NCBI GenBank assembly: GCA_027491295.1
Contig: JAIXWK010000003.1
Location: forward strand, 372,001-436,000
Origin: Microbacteriaceae bacterium
GTDB taxonomy: Bacteria; Actinomycetota; Actinomycetes; Actinomycetales; Microbacteriaceae
DNA: 64,000 nucleotides
Reading direction: 5' to 3'
A model generated the notes under the pieces. That model was not told the DNA's origin and made no database searches. It saw nothing but the letters and a program-made list of their open reading frames with translations. Within the stretch, counting starts at the first letter, position 1, and every line of letters starts with the position of its first letter. The position numbers and the translations under genes were made by a program. Shown here in pieces: positions 8,858 through 17,940 of the stretch.

Positions 8858-10575
8858 CGCTCACCCAAGGAGACTGCCGTGAGCAACTGCTGGGTTGCAC
8901 CCAAAAGCCTGACTCGGGATTCCGATCCGGCGGCAGGCATATGGAATAGCAACATCGCACCGTACCTAGTTTCGATTCCGGTAGCACTTCCGCCAGCACC
9001 GAGTAGGATGGCTTCCTGGCCTGAGATGGCAACCGCATCGCCGGGCTCCTTAGGAATGATTGTGTAGGTGTCGATCATGTACATGCCTACCAAAGCTCCA
9101 CCCTCACCGGATGTCAGTAGCACCATGCCATCATTTGAGAGCTTGTGGTCGAAGGTGACATTCGCGTTGCTGAGTGTTTCTGCCAGAGTGCGCTGAACCG
9201 AAGAAACATCGTTTATGTACTGGTTCTCGCCATCCATCAGAATACTCCAGGTGGAATCGGGGCCCTCGTTCAAAAGACTTCCGACCGCATTGGCAAGATC
9301 AGTTGGTGGCATAAGCAGGAATTTGCTGTCTTCCTTTACGGTGTTCGCTCCAACCTCTTCGCCGGCGACCTCAGGGAAATCGACCTCAGGCAAAATGTCC
9401 ATGTACTGGTAGAGCTTGTACTGATCTCTGGCGCTGTCTTGACGCAGGACCAACATCGTAAGAGTCTGCTCCCCCGTTACAACCATTACCGAGCGTGGCC
9501 AGGTGTCGGTCGCGCTAGGTAAGAACAACTGAATTGGTTCCGCCAGAAGCGGTGCTGGAGGCGTCGGGGTTTCGGTTCGACGGGCAATGTTGTAGGCGGC
9601 TCTTCTTGCCACCAGTGCAGGTCCTGAAACCCTAACCTCGATGCTTTCGCGATCGAGTTCGGCATCGGCGAGCGCTACCACCTCGGTTATCTCACTCAGG
9701 ATTCGCTTGAGCTGATCTTTGGTCATTACCGGAGTCAAAATGTCTTGTGCCGGAGAGGGGCTGGGGCTCAAAACTGGATTGACGTATTCCGGGGTGCAGC
9801 CGGCTAGCGCCGCTGGAATCAAAGCCAGCGCCACGAACTTGAGCGCTCTGGCCTGTCTTCTGGAGGTGATGGGAGCTTGAGGCTCGGGCTTCTTTTTTCC
9901 AAACTTCGGCAGTTTAGATTTTGCCCTTGGCCGCTTTGGTCCGCTCCAGTTTCTGGTGATTCGTGTCTTGCGATAGCTGGTTAGGAACAACCACAAACTC
10001 CAAAGTGCGCCGATGATCATCAGAGCCAATCCGATCAACGTGATTGGGGCAATTGGAGCACCCTGGTCTTCCAGGTCCCATTCGATCATGATCTTCCTTG
10101 GGGCTAGGTCGATTCCTTTGGCAGCAATCAAAACGCCAACCTCGTTACCCTCTGGGACGGATAGCTTGCCCTCGAAATTCTCTGCAACCTCGAGCCTCCA
10201 AAGATCAGAGCCGCGTGGGTCGGCAAGTTCTCCGCTACCGCTGCGCTCGGTCTCAGAGAGCAGCACCTGCTCTTTTTCCTGATTTACCGATAGCCGAGCC
10301 TCGGTGTATTGAGCCTTACCTATCCAGCCAACAATGTCCGACTCTCTGCCGGCGGCAAGGAAGACTTCGCCATCGTTATTGGCGGTGACTGAGACCTTGC
10401 CCGGGTAGGCGGTTAGCACCTTGTTGGGAATCATCACGTAAGTGGTTGGTGTGGTGAATTCCGTCTGGGCAACAATCAAGTTCAACGGCTGATTTTCCAG
10501 CTGGTTCACCAAGCCAATTGCGGTCAGCGTCAGTCCAACCACAAAGGTGGTCATGGAAAGCCAAAAACGCAGCAA
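8854..10575 (-). CDS. Unknown membrane protein with internal lipobox
   Basis: 573 residues, not recognised. A TTG start with GGAG about 5 nt upstream fits translation. Helix 1 spans about 7-25, an extracytoplasmic region follows to about 173, then helix 2 (ITLIGLALMIIGALWSLWLFL, about 179-199). A very basic linker (KRPRAKSKLPKFGKKKPEPQ) comes next. A third hydrophobic stretch, VALALIPAALAGC, ends in a perfect lipobox at Cys260, followed by a Ser/Pro spacer and a 300-residue soluble region. This resembles an integral membrane protein fused to a lipoprotein. Codon phase is continuous, so it is not a frameshift artefact. It precedes the ybbN-like gene with a 4-nt overlap. Confidence 0.7.
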   Translation of the reverse strand: MLRFWLSMTTFVVGLTLTAIGLVNQLENQPLNLIVAQTEFTTPTTYVMIPNKVLTAYPGKVSVTANNDGEVFLAAGRESDIVGWIGKAQYTEARLSVNQEKEQVLLSETERSGSGELADPRGSDLWRLEVAENFEGKLSVPEGNEVGVLIAAKGIDLAPRKIMIEWDLEDQGAPIAPITLIGLALMIIGALWSLWLFLTSYRKTRITRNWSGPKRPRAKSKLPKFGKKKPEPQAPITSRRQARALKFVALALIPAALAGCTPEYVNPVLSPSPSPAQDILTPVMTKDQLKRILSEITEVVALADAELDRESIEVRVSGPALVARRAAYNIARRTETPTPPAPLLAEPIQLFLPSATDTWPRSVMVVTGEQTLTMLVLRQDSARDQYKLYQYMDILPEVDFPEVAGEEVGANTVKEDSKFLLMPPTDLANAVGSLLNEGPDSTWSILMDGENQYINDVSSVQRTLAETLSNANVTFDHKLSNDGMVLLTSGEGGALVGMYMIDTYTIIPKEPGDAVAISGQEAILLGAGGSATGIETRYGAMLLFHMPAAGSESRVRLLGATQQLLTAVSLGER

Positions 10576-10749
10576 ACGAACTCCAAGGTCTGTATCAGTC
10601 GTGCAAGTTTACCGCGAGCACTGCAAACTTCTCTCAGCCACAGACCCCGCACTCGCGCATGACCAAAAACCCAATTAGGTAGTGGCAATCGGCCAGATTC
10701 GCTTGCAGGAGCGTAACTTTGTATCAAGCGCACTATCAAACGAGGGCTG

Positions 10750-11802
10750 ATGGAACAGAAAACTAGACTCACCGGCGGATTCCAAACTGGTCTAACCGCG
10801 GGTCTAGGTGTCATGACCGCCATTTTGCTTGCCACCGCGGTCTCTCAGTTGGCAACCGTGATCACCTATGTGGTCTTTGCATTACTACTTGCCCTTGGAC
10901 TTAACCCGATTGTGAAGTTGCTTCAAAAGATTAAGTTTCCAAAAATCCTGGCGATCACAGTTGTGGTGTTGGGATTCTTTGGCTCGTTGGCTTTGCTTAT
11001 CTCGCTTGCCCTTCCGGTGGCAATTGAAGAGGCTGCAATATTCATCCAGCAGGTTCCAACCCTGATTTCTAACTTCTTTGCTCTGGATTTGATCTCGCAG
11101 TGGGATGCGCGGCTAGGCGGCTCGCTTACCAATGCCGGAAACGGACTAATCGACTTTGTCACAAACTCCGCGAACTGGCCGACACTGCTGGGTGGAGTAT
11201 TTGAAGTCGGTCTTGGTGTTGTGAGTACTACATTCGGTGTGATTCTGGTTGGGATCCTCACGCTTTACTTCATGGCATCACTCGATCAAATACGTGAGTA
11301 CCTGGGGAAGCTAGTTTCCAACTCAAAGCGAGAGTCATTCCTGAGCATTTCCGACCAGATCTCAACCTCAGTTGGTCGCTGGGTAATCGGACAACTTTCG
11401 ATTGCGCTTATTCACGCAGCCGTGGTGTTCACCTTCCTGAGCATTGTGCAGGCACCGTTTGTGTTGCTACTGACCTTTATTGCTTTCCTATTTGCACTTA
11501 TTCCACTGGTGGGACCGGTAATCGCATTTGTGCTAATCACATCGTTCTCGCTTTTGGCTGGGTTTGAAACCGCAATTGCGGTGGCGATTTTCTACCTGAT
11601 CTACCTGCAGATTGATGCATACTTCATTGGCCCAAGGATCATGAAAAAGGCTGTTTCAATCCCATCGGCAGCGGTTGTTATTGCAGCCCTTGCAGGTGGA
11701 ACCCTGATGGGTGTGCTTGGAGCGTTGATTGCTATTCCAATCGCTGCCAGCGTGCTATTGATTATTCGCGAGGTTTGGATGCCGAAGCAGGAACTTACCT
11801 AG
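10750..11802 (+). CDS. AI-2E family (PerM/UPF0118) membrane transporter
   Basis: 350 residues with about seven to eight hydrophobic segments. Helix pairs near the N-terminus (LATVITYVVFALLLALGLNPIVKLL) and the C-terminal cluster (FLFALIPLVGPVIAFVLITSFS, FYLIYLQIDAYFIGPRIMKKAVSIP, LIAIPIAASVLLIIREVW) show the characteristic family motifs ALIPLVGP and GPRIM. Members have been linked to AI-2 export, Na+/H+ exchange or unknown substrates, so the substrate is open. The ATG follows GAGGG. The gene runs alone between a 174-nt divergent spacer and a CTAG shared with the stop of the convergent hydrolase gene. Confidence 0.85.
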   Translation: MEQKTRLTGGFQTGLTAGLGVMTAILLATAVSQLATVITYVVFALLLALGLNPIVKLLQKIKFPKILAITVVVLGFFGSLALLISLALPVAIEEAAIFIQQVPTLISNFFALDLISQWDARLGGSLTNAGNGLIDFVTNSANWPTLLGGVFEVGLGVVSTTFGVILVGILTLYFMASLDQIREYLGKLVSNSKRESFLSISDQISTSVGRWVIGQLSIALIHAAVVFTFLSIVQAPFVLLLTFIAFLFALIPLVGPVIAFVLITSFSLLAGFETAIAVAIFYLIYLQIDAYFIGPRIMKKAVSIPSAAVVIAALAGGTLMGVLGALIAIPIAASVLLIIREVWMPKQELT

Positions 11803-12506
11803 TACTGAGTTGGTAGTGGTGCAGAGCCCGGCACCACGATCTCACTAATTGCATCAAGCGCTCTTCTTGTGGCGTTCTCGCCAATCCACAGATGCTTCTC
11901 GCCCTCAAACCCAGTGACTTGAGCTTTTGGAACTATTGCGAATCTCTTGGTCGCCTCCGCAGGCTGCAGGTAATCGTCATCTCCGGGAACCAGAGCGATC
12001 AGCGGCCTATCGAACTCATTCCAGCGAGCAAGGTCCTGGTCAGTAGCACGGTGCAGCGGAGGAGAAATCAAAATCGCACCTTGTATCTGGTGATCCGGTC
12101 CGTACTTGATTGCAAGCTCGGTTCCAAAACTCCAGCCGACTAACCAGAGATTCTCAAGACCACGCTCTTGGCAAAATGCCACCGCAGCTGCAACGTCATG
12201 TTCTTCAAGCACTCCCCCGTCGAAACTCCCCGTGGAGGTTCCCCGCGGTGAAGATGTGCCGCGGGTGTTGAAACGCAAAACAGCTACATCGATGAGCGCA
12301 GGTAGGCGATTGGCTGCCTTTCGGTAAAGGTGAGAATCCATAAAGCCACCGTGCGTTGGCAGCGGGTGCAAAGTAATCAAAGTGGCTTTTGGTGTTTTAC
12401 CAAGCGGGGTTGCTAGTTCCCCAACTAAAACCTGTCCATCTTTGGTCGAGAGAGTTATCTCTTTTCTTAGGGCTGGCAATTGGGTTGTGGCGCGAATCTC
12501 TTCCAT
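11799..12506 (-). CDS. Alpha/beta hydrolase, COG2945-like
   Basis: 235 residues. The nucleophile elbow GWSFGTE is preceded by the typical ITLHPLPTHGG...LYRKAANRLPALIDVAVLRFNTRGTSSPRGTSTGSFDGG block of small alpha/beta hydrolases. GDDDYLQPAEAT supplies the acid and GEKHLWIGEN the His. The substrate is unknown. The ATG overlaps the stop of the upstream zinc-site gene by one base (TAATG), so it is the last gene of a minus-strand run that begins with the transglycosylase-like gene. Its own stop overlaps the AI-2E transporter stop. Confidence 0.8.
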   Translation of the reverse strand: MEEIRATTQLPALRKEITLSTKDGQVLVGELATPLGKTPKATLITLHPLPTHGGFMDSHLYRKAANRLPALIDVAVLRFNTRGTSSPRGTSTGSFDGGVLEEHDVAAAVAFCQERGLENLWLVGWSFGTELAIKYGPDHQIQGAILISPPLHRATDQDLARWNEFDRPLIALVPGDDDYLQPAEATKRFAIVPKAQVTGFEGEKHLWIGENATRRALDAISEIVVPGSAPLPTQY

Positions 12507-12799
12507 TACGGCAATAGCCCATCGAAAATCTTGAAGCAGTGGTTATGAAAGTGACGTCTGGTTTGGACTCCGCGGTGAGTGTCCCAGGCCACAGTGTGCA
12601 TCATTCGCGGCTCGATAGAAATCACACAAACCGGGCATAGCCAGCTCTTACCCTCTTCAGCATTTGAACCACTGGTCTGCTGGACGGTGAATTCAACCCC
12701 GCGCTTTACAACGGTGTGGGGTAGAGACATCTTGAGCATTGAGAAATCAAGTTCGCGATACTGGGGCTCTGGGACTCCCCTGCGCCTTTTACCGCGCAT
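12506..12799 (-). CDS. Small hypothetical protein with Cys/His zinc-like motif
   Basis: The track starts at 12844, but the ATG at 12799, two bases after the upstream stop, gives a 97-residue protein beginning MRGKRRRGVPEPQYRELDF. Its C-terminal half holds CPVC, then HTVAWDTHRGVQTRRHFHNHC. This arrangement of two Cys, several His and a further Cys suggests one bound zinc. Short proteins of this look occur in other actinobacteria without assigned function. It sits between a secreted transglycosylase-like gene and an alpha/beta hydrolase and is probably cotranscribed with both. Confidence 0.6.
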   Translation of the reverse strand: MRGKRRRGVPEPQYRELDFSMLKMSLPHTVVKRGVEFTVQQTSGSNAEEGKSWLCPVCVISIEPRMMHTVAWDTHRGVQTRRHFHNHCFKIFDGLLP

Positions 12800-12801
12800 G
12801 T

Positions 12802-13383
12802 TTAGTACCAGTTTTTGTCGTTTGAGTGAGCGAGTGCTCCACATGGGGACTGGTAGCGATTATCGATGTAACCGAGGCCCCACTTGATCTGAGTTTCCGG
12901 GTTAGTTCGCCAGTCAGGGCCAGCCGATGCCATCTTGCTGCCAGGTAGTGACTGCGGAATGCCATAGGCACCGGAAGAACTGTTCAGTGCATTCCAGCGC
13001 CAGTTGCTCTCGCGCTCCCAAAGCTTTACCAAACATGAGAACTGGTTGTAGTCCCAGCCCTTGTCAGTTACTAGCTTCAAAGCGATGCCCTTAGGGGTCC
13101 CGGGAACTGGAAACGGTGCTCCGTCAACAAAAAGCTTTGCAACACCCTCACCGGAGAGAATCTCAAATGAGCCTCGGGCATAACCCTCGCCATTAATGGC
13201 GACAAAAGTCAGCTGCTGATTTTGATCTTCAGAGGCCTCAAAAACCTGAACGGTGGCTGCAGATGCCATCGTTCCCGAGTATGGGTCTACCGCGGAAACC
13301 ATCACCAAAGAGGCGGCGAAAAAGAAGCCAAGGGTTGGCAAAGCACGCGACTTAGCGCGCTTCTTTGAACCATGTCTACCCAA
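12802..13383 (-). CDS. Secreted lytic transglycosylase-like protein
   Basis: 193 residues. A basic N-terminus (KKRAKSRA) and hydrophobic segment LPTLGFFFAASLVMVSAV form a signal peptide or anchor. The C-terminal 85 residues are a lysozyme-like domain: LVKLWERESNWRWNALNSSSGAYGIPQSLPGSKMA, with the catalytic Glu in WERESNW, then GLGYIDNRYQSPCGALAHS. Members cleave peptidoglycan glycan strands; activity here is inferred. The start is TTG with AAGGAG about 5 nt upstream. A promoter-like TTGCCG-17-TAGGCT lies just upstream, so the gene is probably transcribed separately from the DivIVA-motif gene. Confidence 0.82.
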   Translation of the reverse strand: MGRHGSKKRAKSRALPTLGFFFAASLVMVSAVDPYSGTMASAATVQVFEASEDQNQQLTFVAINGEGYARGSFEILSGEGVAKLFVDGAPFPVPGTPKGIALKLVTDKGWDYNQFSCLVKLWERESNWRWNALNSSSGAYGIPQSLPGSKMASAGPDWRTNPETQIKWGLGYIDNRYQSPCGALAHSNDKNWY

Positions 13384-13407
13384 GGGACTCCTTATGTGCA
13401 GTCCCTA

Positions 13408-13436
13408 AGCCTAAACCGCTAAGCCGAAATCGGCAA
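13408..13436 (-). promoter_or_regulatory. Candidate promoter for the transglycosylase-like gene
   Basis: On the minus strand a TTGCCG (13431-13436) is followed after exactly 17 nt by TAGGCT (13408-13413). Transcription would start near 13402. The SD AAGGAG downstream partly overlaps an inverted repeat GGGACT/AGTCCC (13384-13405), which could mask it if the transcript begins early enough. Confidence 0.45.
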
Positions 13437-13976
13437 TTAGCCAAGAAGTTTTTGGCGGTGCAGAGCAGTCACGACAGCGCTTAGAAATTCATCAACTTGC
13501 TCGCGGTCAAACCCATTAGAAGACCTTCCAAGCGAAATGGTCCGCAGTTCAAAGGTCGATGGTGCAGTCAAGGTGCTGCGCTTGATTTCGATCCGCTTGA
13601 TCAGGGAATTCACCATTCTTACGTTGTAACCCTTGGCTGATTTTTCAAATCGTTCCTTTGGTTCAGTCTCGATGACCTGCTTCAAAGCTCTGAGCAATGC
13701 TGCCAGGTCTGAAGAAGCTTTTGCCCGACCAAATTGACGCAATTCTCGCTCTACTTCGCGCACCTCTAATGCATCGGCAGCCTTTGCTATCGCCTCATCT
13801 ACGGCTGGAATCTTGTATCCGGCTAGCACCAAATCAAATCGGGCCACTGCCACCACCGCGGCACTGAGAATCTCGCGGTCTGGGTTTTCAAGCTGAGAAT
13901 TCACCCTTGCCATGAGTGTGTCAACTTGCCTAGGGTCATAGCCCTGCAGTTTGGCGCTGGCAACTGGGAAGTTCAT
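13437..13976 (-). CDS. DivIVA-motif repeat protein
   Basis: 179 residues with four copies of a short motif seen at the start of DivIVA domains: GYDPRQVDTLM at residue 12, GYKIPAVDEAI at 53, GYNVRMVNSLI at 116 and GFDREQVDEFL at 155. Each follows a short FP/FD/FE lead-in. The rest is helical and charged. DivIVA/Wag31 proteins organise polar growth in actinobacteria, but this protein lacks a long coiled coil, so it is a small relative rather than Wag31 itself. It lies 3 nt downstream of cdsA in the same direction. Confidence 0.65.
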   Translation of the reverse strand: MNFPVASAKLQGYDPRQVDTLMARVNSQLENPDREILSAAVVAVARFDLVLAGYKIPAVDEAIAKAADALEVREVERELRQFGRAKASSDLAALLRALKQVIETEPKERFEKSAKGYNVRMVNSLIKRIEIKRSTLTAPSTFELRTISLGRSSNGFDREQVDEFLSAVVTALHRQKLLG

Positions 13977-13979
13977 TAG

Positions 13980-14804
13980 CTAAAACACTACGTGAGACAA
14001 AAGGTATGCCACAAAAGTTGATGGCAAAAGGGAATCTAATCGGTCCATCATGCCACCGTGCCCCGGCAAAACGTTACTCATGTCTTTAACCTCAAGATCT
14101 CGCTTGATAAGCGATTCGGATAGGTCCCCCATAACAGAACTGACCAGCAGTGCTGCTCCGAAAAGTAGACCAAACCAAAGTGACGCCCCGGTTACTAAAG
14201 CGGTAATAATTCCACCAAAAAGTCCACCCAGGATTGATGCGAAGAGGCCCTCCCAGGTCTTTTTGGGGCTAATCCTGGGTGAGAGCTTGGTTTTCCCAAA
14301 GAATCGACCAATCAAGTATCCAAAGGTATCGATTGAGGAAACTGTAATCACGAGCCCAAAGATCCACGCCGTGCCATTTGGCCGGTCGATCAGCAGTCCT
14401 CCGAAGCTAAGTAGCAGTGGGACATAGAACAGCGCCCAGTTGCCAGCGCCAAAGTCTCTCAGGGTCTGCCGAAGAGTTTGACGCTCTTTGTTGATAGCGA
14501 GGTACATAGCGCGCCAAAGCATCATCGCCGCGCTGAAAATTAGCACGGTCAACCACTGAGCAAAAGGCCCCCAAGTAAAAGCAATCCAGGGCAGCAGTAA
14601 TCCGGCGAGTCCTACCAAGTACTTGGGCACGTGCCAGCCACCGCGTTTTAGAACACTTGCGAGCTCATAGCTGGCAACTGCGGTGGAGACCGAAAGCAAA
14701 GCAACAAAAAATAGTGGGTTGAGTAGAGAAAGTAGGAATATTCCGCCTAGCCCAAATCCCACGGCCAGTCTTGGCCCCAAGGTCTTGGACTTTGCGGTTT
14801 CCAA
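13980..14804 (-). CDS. cdsA: Phosphatidate cytidylyltransferase CdsA
   Basis: 274 residues, polytopic. It makes CDP-diacylglycerol from phosphatidic acid and CTP for phospholipid synthesis. The C-terminal signature SLIKRDLEVKDMSNVLPGHGGMMDRLDS matches the CDP-diglyceride synthase pattern with its conserved Asp residues. Hydrophobic helices include GGIFLLSLLNPLFFVALLSVSTAV near the N-terminus. The ATG abuts the frr stop with no gap, giving the common order pyrH-frr-cdsA. Confidence 0.95.
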   Translation of the reverse strand: METAKSKTLGPRLAVGFGLGGIFLLSLLNPLFFVALLSVSTAVASYELASVLKRGGWHVPKYLVGLAGLLLPWIAFTWGPFAQWLTVLIFSAAMMLWRAMYLAINKERQTLRQTLRDFGAGNWALFYVPLLLSFGGLLIDRPNGTAWIFGLVITVSSIDTFGYLIGRFFGKTKLSPRISPKKTWEGLFASILGGLFGGIITALVTGASLWFGLLFGAALLVSSVMGDLSESLIKRDLEVKDMSNVLPGHGGMMDRLDSLLPSTFVAYLLSHVVF

Positions 14805-15365
14805 CTAAACCTCGAGAAGCTCGGCTTCTTTGTTCTTTAGGGCTTCGTCAATCCTGTCGGTGTGGGCCTTAGTGATTGACTCGAGTTCCTTCTCGGCACG
14901 CTCGATGTCATCCTCGCCAGCGCCGCCATCCTTCTTTAGTGCTTCAAGGTCTTCCTTGGCACCGCGGCGGATGTTGCGAACCGAAACGCGGCCGTGCTCA
15001 GCCTTGTCGCGAGTTAGCTTTACGTATTCCTTACGACGCTCTTCGGTGAGCTCTGGAAGATTGATGCGAATAATTGAGCCATCATTGTTTGGCTGAGCGC
15101 CAAGGTTTGGCATCGCCATTAGCGCCTTCTCAATAGCCTGCAGCGCACTCTTGTCATAAGGGTTGATTATGATCGAGCGGGCTTCTGGGTTCTGAATTCC
15201 ACCGAGCTGACCCAGCGGGGTCATGGTGCCGTAGTAATCGACCATGATCTTCTGGAACATTGCAGGGTTGGCACGACCGGTACGCACGGAAGCGAAGTCG
15301 TCCCTGGTAGCCTCAACGGCCTTGTCCATCTTGTCTTTGGCCTCGGCCATAATTTCGCTAATCAT
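14805..15365 (-). CDS. frr: Ribosome recycling factor
   Basis: 186 residues, standard length. It splits post-termination ribosomes together with EF-G. Hallmarks are [32 protein letters not shown] near the N-terminus, [28 protein letters not shown] in the middle, and the charged helix [35 protein letters not shown] lies a few bases before the ATG. It sits 17 nt after pyrH and directly before cdsA, so the three are probably one transcript. Confidence 0.97.
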   Translation of the reverse strand: MISEIMAEAKDKMDKAVEATRDDFASVRTGRANPAMFQKIMVDYYGTMTPLGQLGGIQNPEARSIIINPYDKSALQAIEKALMAMPNLGAQPNNDGSIIRINLPELTEERRKEYVKLTRDKAEHGRVSVRNIRRGAKEDLEALKKDGGAGEDDIERAEKELESITKAHTDRIDEALKNKEAELLEV

Positions 15366-15382
15366 TTAGCACCTTCTCTTTT

Positions 15383-16087
15383 CTAAACTTCAGCTCTGAC
15401 CGAGGTGCCAACCGGCTCACCCAAAAGGGCCTCGGAAATCTTTTCCATGCTGAATACGCGCATTGGCATTTTGTTGTCCATGCAGAGTGAGAACGCAGTC
15501 GCGTCGACAACCCTCAGACCCTTCACCAGCGCATCCTGGTAGCTGATCTCGGTCAACATCTTGGCGCCAGGGTCCTTGCGGGGATCTGCGGTGTAGACGC
15601 CATCGACGCCATTTTTGGCAACCAAAACCTCCTCGGCACCGATCTCCAAAGCACGCTGGGCGGCAACAGTGTCGGTTGAGAAATAGGGCAAACCTGCTCC
15701 GGCACCAAAGATCACGATGCGACCTTTTTCGAGGTGGCGAATTGCACGAAGTGGCAGGTAGGGCTCTGCAACCTGAGCCATGGTGATTGCGGTCTGAACT
15801 CTTACGTCAGCACCGGCCTGCTCGATAAAGTCCTGCAGTGCTAGCGCGTTCATAACGGTGCCCAACATACCCATGTAGTCGGCGCGACCGCGGTCCATGC
15901 CTCGGCTTGAAAGCTCTGCTCCACGGAAGAAGTTTCCACCACCGACGACTACGGCAATCTCTACTTTTTCGGCTGCCTTGGCAATATCTTTTGCAATCTC
16001 GGAGACCACGTCTGGATTTACACCCAGGGATCCGGCACCGAAGGCTTCACCTGAAAGCTTTAGCAATACCCTGCGCTTTTCACCCAT
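15383..16087 (-). CDS. pyrH: UMP kinase PyrH
   Basis: The ORF opens at 16147, but the ATG at 16087 is preceded by AAGGTGGA about 5 nt upstream and begins [17 protein letters not shown], the family N-terminus, giving 234 residues. The enzyme phosphorylates UMP to UDP. Amino acid kinase fold motifs are [30 protein letters not shown] and [19 protein letters not shown]. It follows the tsf terminator hairpin, so it probably has its own promoter; a TAGTAT hexamer in the spacer is one candidate. Confidence 0.96.
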   Translation of the reverse strand: MGEKRRVLLKLSGEAFGAGSLGVNPDVVSEIAKDIAKAAEKVEIAVVVGGGNFFRGAELSSRGMDRGRADYMGMLGTVMNALALQDFIEQAGADVRVQTAITMAQVAEPYLPLRAIRHLEKGRIVIFGAGAGLPYFSTDTVAAQRALEIGAEEVLVAKNGVDGVYTADPRKDPGAKMLTEISYQDALVKGLRVVDATAFSLCMDNKMPMRVFSMEKISEALLGEPVGTSVRAEV

Positions 16088-16145
16088 GTGTTCCACCTTT
16101 TTTGCACCTGCGAATCGGCTCCGCATCGAGTCAATACTAGAGCCC

Positions 16146-16182
16146 AAAAAGATAGAGGGCCCGGTCTTTCGACCGAGCCCTC
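16146..16182 (-). terminator. Rho-independent terminator after tsf
   Basis: An inverted repeat GAGGGC.CCGGTC / GACCG.AGCCCTC with a TTTC loop spans 16155-16182. On the minus strand it is followed by TATCTTTTT. It lies 14 nt downstream of the tsf stop and separates rpsB-tsf from pyrH-frr-cdsA. It is the only hairpin in the window with a clear U-tract. Confidence 0.85.
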
Positions 16183-16196
16183 CAAAAGGTTTTTGC

Positions 16197-17024
16197 TTAG
16201 GCGCCGACGCGGAAGCGTAGGAAGCCGGTGACCTTTAGTCCTGCGTTCTCCAAGACCTTGCCAACGGACTGCTTTGAGTCCTTAGCGAAGTCCTGATCTA
16301 GCAAGCAAGTCTCCTTGAAGAAGCCGGTTACGCGGCCTTCAACGATTTTTGGAAGTGCAGCCTCAGGCTTGCCCTCGTCGCGCGCAGTTGCCTCAGCAAT
16401 CTCGCGCTCCTTTGCAACAATGGCCGCTGGGACCTCGTCGCGGGTTAGGTAGCTTGGGCTGAATGCTGCGATGTGAACTGCAACATCGTGAGCGGTCTCT
16501 GCATCAGCGCCCTCGAAAGCAACCAAAACCCCAACCTGTGGAGGTAGGTCGCGGCTGGTGCGGTGCAGGTAAGCGTCAACGCCAGAAGCCGAAACGGTGG
16601 CAACCTTACGAAGTTCTACCTTTTCGCCCAAGATCGCTGCCTGGTCGGTGATTGCATCTGCAACGGTTGCGTTGCCGTGCTTGGCTGCAAGTGCAGACTC
16701 AACATCGGTAGCACCTGCTGCAACAACTGCATCCGCAACGGCGTCAGCCAGTGCGATGAAGTTGTCAGCCTTTGCAACAAAGTCGGTCTCGCAAGCAAGC
16801 TCAATCAAAGTTCCGGTGCCGCCAGAAACACGAGCAACGATAAGACCGTTGCTGGTGGTGCGACCCTCACGCTTGGAAACACCCTTTAGGCCCTTGAGTC
16901 TTAGCAGCTCAAATGCCTTTTCGATGTCGCCATCAGCCTCGTCTAGAGCGGACTTGCAGTCCATCATGCCTGCGCCGGACTTCTCGCGAAGTGCCTTTAC
17001 GTCTGCGGCGGTGTAGTTAGCCAT
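16197..17024 (-). CDS. tsf: Translation elongation factor Ts
   Basis: 275 residues, normal actinobacterial length. It is the nucleotide exchange factor for EF-Tu. The N-terminal UBA-like domain [32 protein letters not shown] is diagnostic, followed by [12 protein letters not shown] and [15 protein letters not shown], the core contacts with EF-Tu. It starts two bases after rpsB ends and is followed by a strong terminator. Confidence 0.97.
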   Translation of the reverse strand: MANYTAADVKALREKSGAGMMDCKSALDEADGDIEKAFELLRLKGLKGVSKREGRTTSNGLIVARVSGGTGTLIELACETDFVAKADNFIALADAVADAVVAAGATDVESALAAKHGNATVADAITDQAAILGEKVELRKVATVSASGVDAYLHRTSRDLPPQVGVLVAFEGADAETAHDVAVHIAAFSPSYLTRDEVPAAIVAKEREIAEATARDEGKPEAALPKIVEGRVTGFFKETCLLDQDFAKDSKQSVGKVLENAGLKVTGFLRFRVGA

Positions 17025-17026
17025 GT

Positions 17027-17926
17027 TTACGCGTCCTTCTCTGCTGGAGTCTCTTCAACGACTGGGGTTTCTTCTACTGCTGAAGCTTCTGCAACTACAG
17101 GGGTTTCCTCAACTGCTGGGGCTTCTTCCGCTGCTGATGCAGCCTCAGCGACAACTTCTGCGGCCTTTGCCTCGCCAGCCTCTAGAAGCTCGCGCTCCCA
17201 CTCAGCTAGTGGCTCGGCCTCTTCGCCGCCCTTATTGTGTCGTGCAATCATGCCATCGGCAGCTGCATCTGCGATTACGCGAGTAAGAAGTTCAATTGAA
17301 CGAATGGCGTCATCGTTACCAGGGATGCCGATGGTTACGTCGTCTGGGTCACAGTTGGTGTCCAAGATTGCGATAACTGGAATTCCAAGCTTCTTAGCCT
17401 CAGTGATGGCTAGGTGCTCCTTGTTGGTGTCGACCACCCAAAGTGCGCTTGGGGTCTTGGTCATGGTGCGGATACCGCCCAAAACCTTCTCCAACTTGTC
17501 CTTCTCACGGCGAAGGATCAAAAGTTCCTTCTTGGTGATGCCAGCCTTAGCGGCGTTTGTGAAGTCCATGGTCTCCAGCTCCTTTAGGCGCTGAATACGC
17601 TTGTTTACGGTGCCGAAGTTGGTCAGTAGACCACCCAACCAGCGCTCGTTGATGAATGGCTGACCAACGCGCTTGGCCTCATCGGCGACAACGCCCTGAG
17701 CCTGCTTTTTGGTGCCAACAAACATGATGGATCCACCGTTTGCGACGATGTCGCGAACGAAGTGGTATGCCTTGTCAATGTGGTCCACCGACTGCTGTAG
17801 GTCGATGATGTAGATGCCGGAACGCTCGGTAAGGATGAATCGCTTCATCTTTGGGTTCCAACGGCGGGTCTGGTGTCCGAAGTGGACACCGGCGTCAAGT
17901 AGCTGACGCATGTTGATAGTTGCCAT
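17027..17926 (-). CDS. rpsB: 30S ribosomal protein S2
   Basis: The track starts at 17950, but AAAAGGAG with 6 nt spacing marks the ATG at 17926, giving 299 residues starting [21 protein letters not shown]2 motifs include [26 protein letters not shown] and [15 protein letters not shown]. The last 45 or so residues form a low-complexity Ala/Glu/Val/Pro tail with repeated VEETPVV units that is not part of the S2 fold. The upstream leader has two inverted repeats that could mediate autogenous control, inferred from position only. It is paired with tsf as usual. Confidence 0.96.
   Translation of the reverse strand: MATINMRQLLDAGVHFGHQTRRWNPKMKRFILTERSGIYIIDLQQSVDHIDKAYHFVRDIVANGGSIMFVGTKKQAQGVVADEAKRVGQPFINERWLGGLLTNFGTVNKRIQRLKELETMDFTNAAKAGITKKELLILRREKDKLEKVLGGIRTMTKTPSALWVVDTNKEHLAITEAKKLGIPVIAILDTNCDPDDVTIGIPGNDDAIRSIELLTRVIADAAADGMIARHNKGGEEAEPLAEWERELLEAGEAKAAEVVAEAASAAEEAPAVEETPVVAEASAVEETPVVEETPAEKDA
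17030..17165 (-). repeat. Degenerate tandem repeats encoding the acidic S2 tail
   Basis: The 3' end of rpsB consists of imperfect repeats of GCT/GAA/GTT/CCA codons that translate to [14 protein letters not shown] followed by several VEETPVV-like units. A similar tract occurs at the 3' end of rpsP. Such tracts can change in length by slippage. Confidence 0.6.
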
Positions 17927-17940
17927 GAGGCACTCCTTTT

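Noticed and set aside
8854-9800. Separate lipoprotein gene starting inside the 573-residue ORF
   Set aside because: No convincing ribosome site before an internal start near residue 240 was found, so I keep one gene and report the lipobox as a finding.
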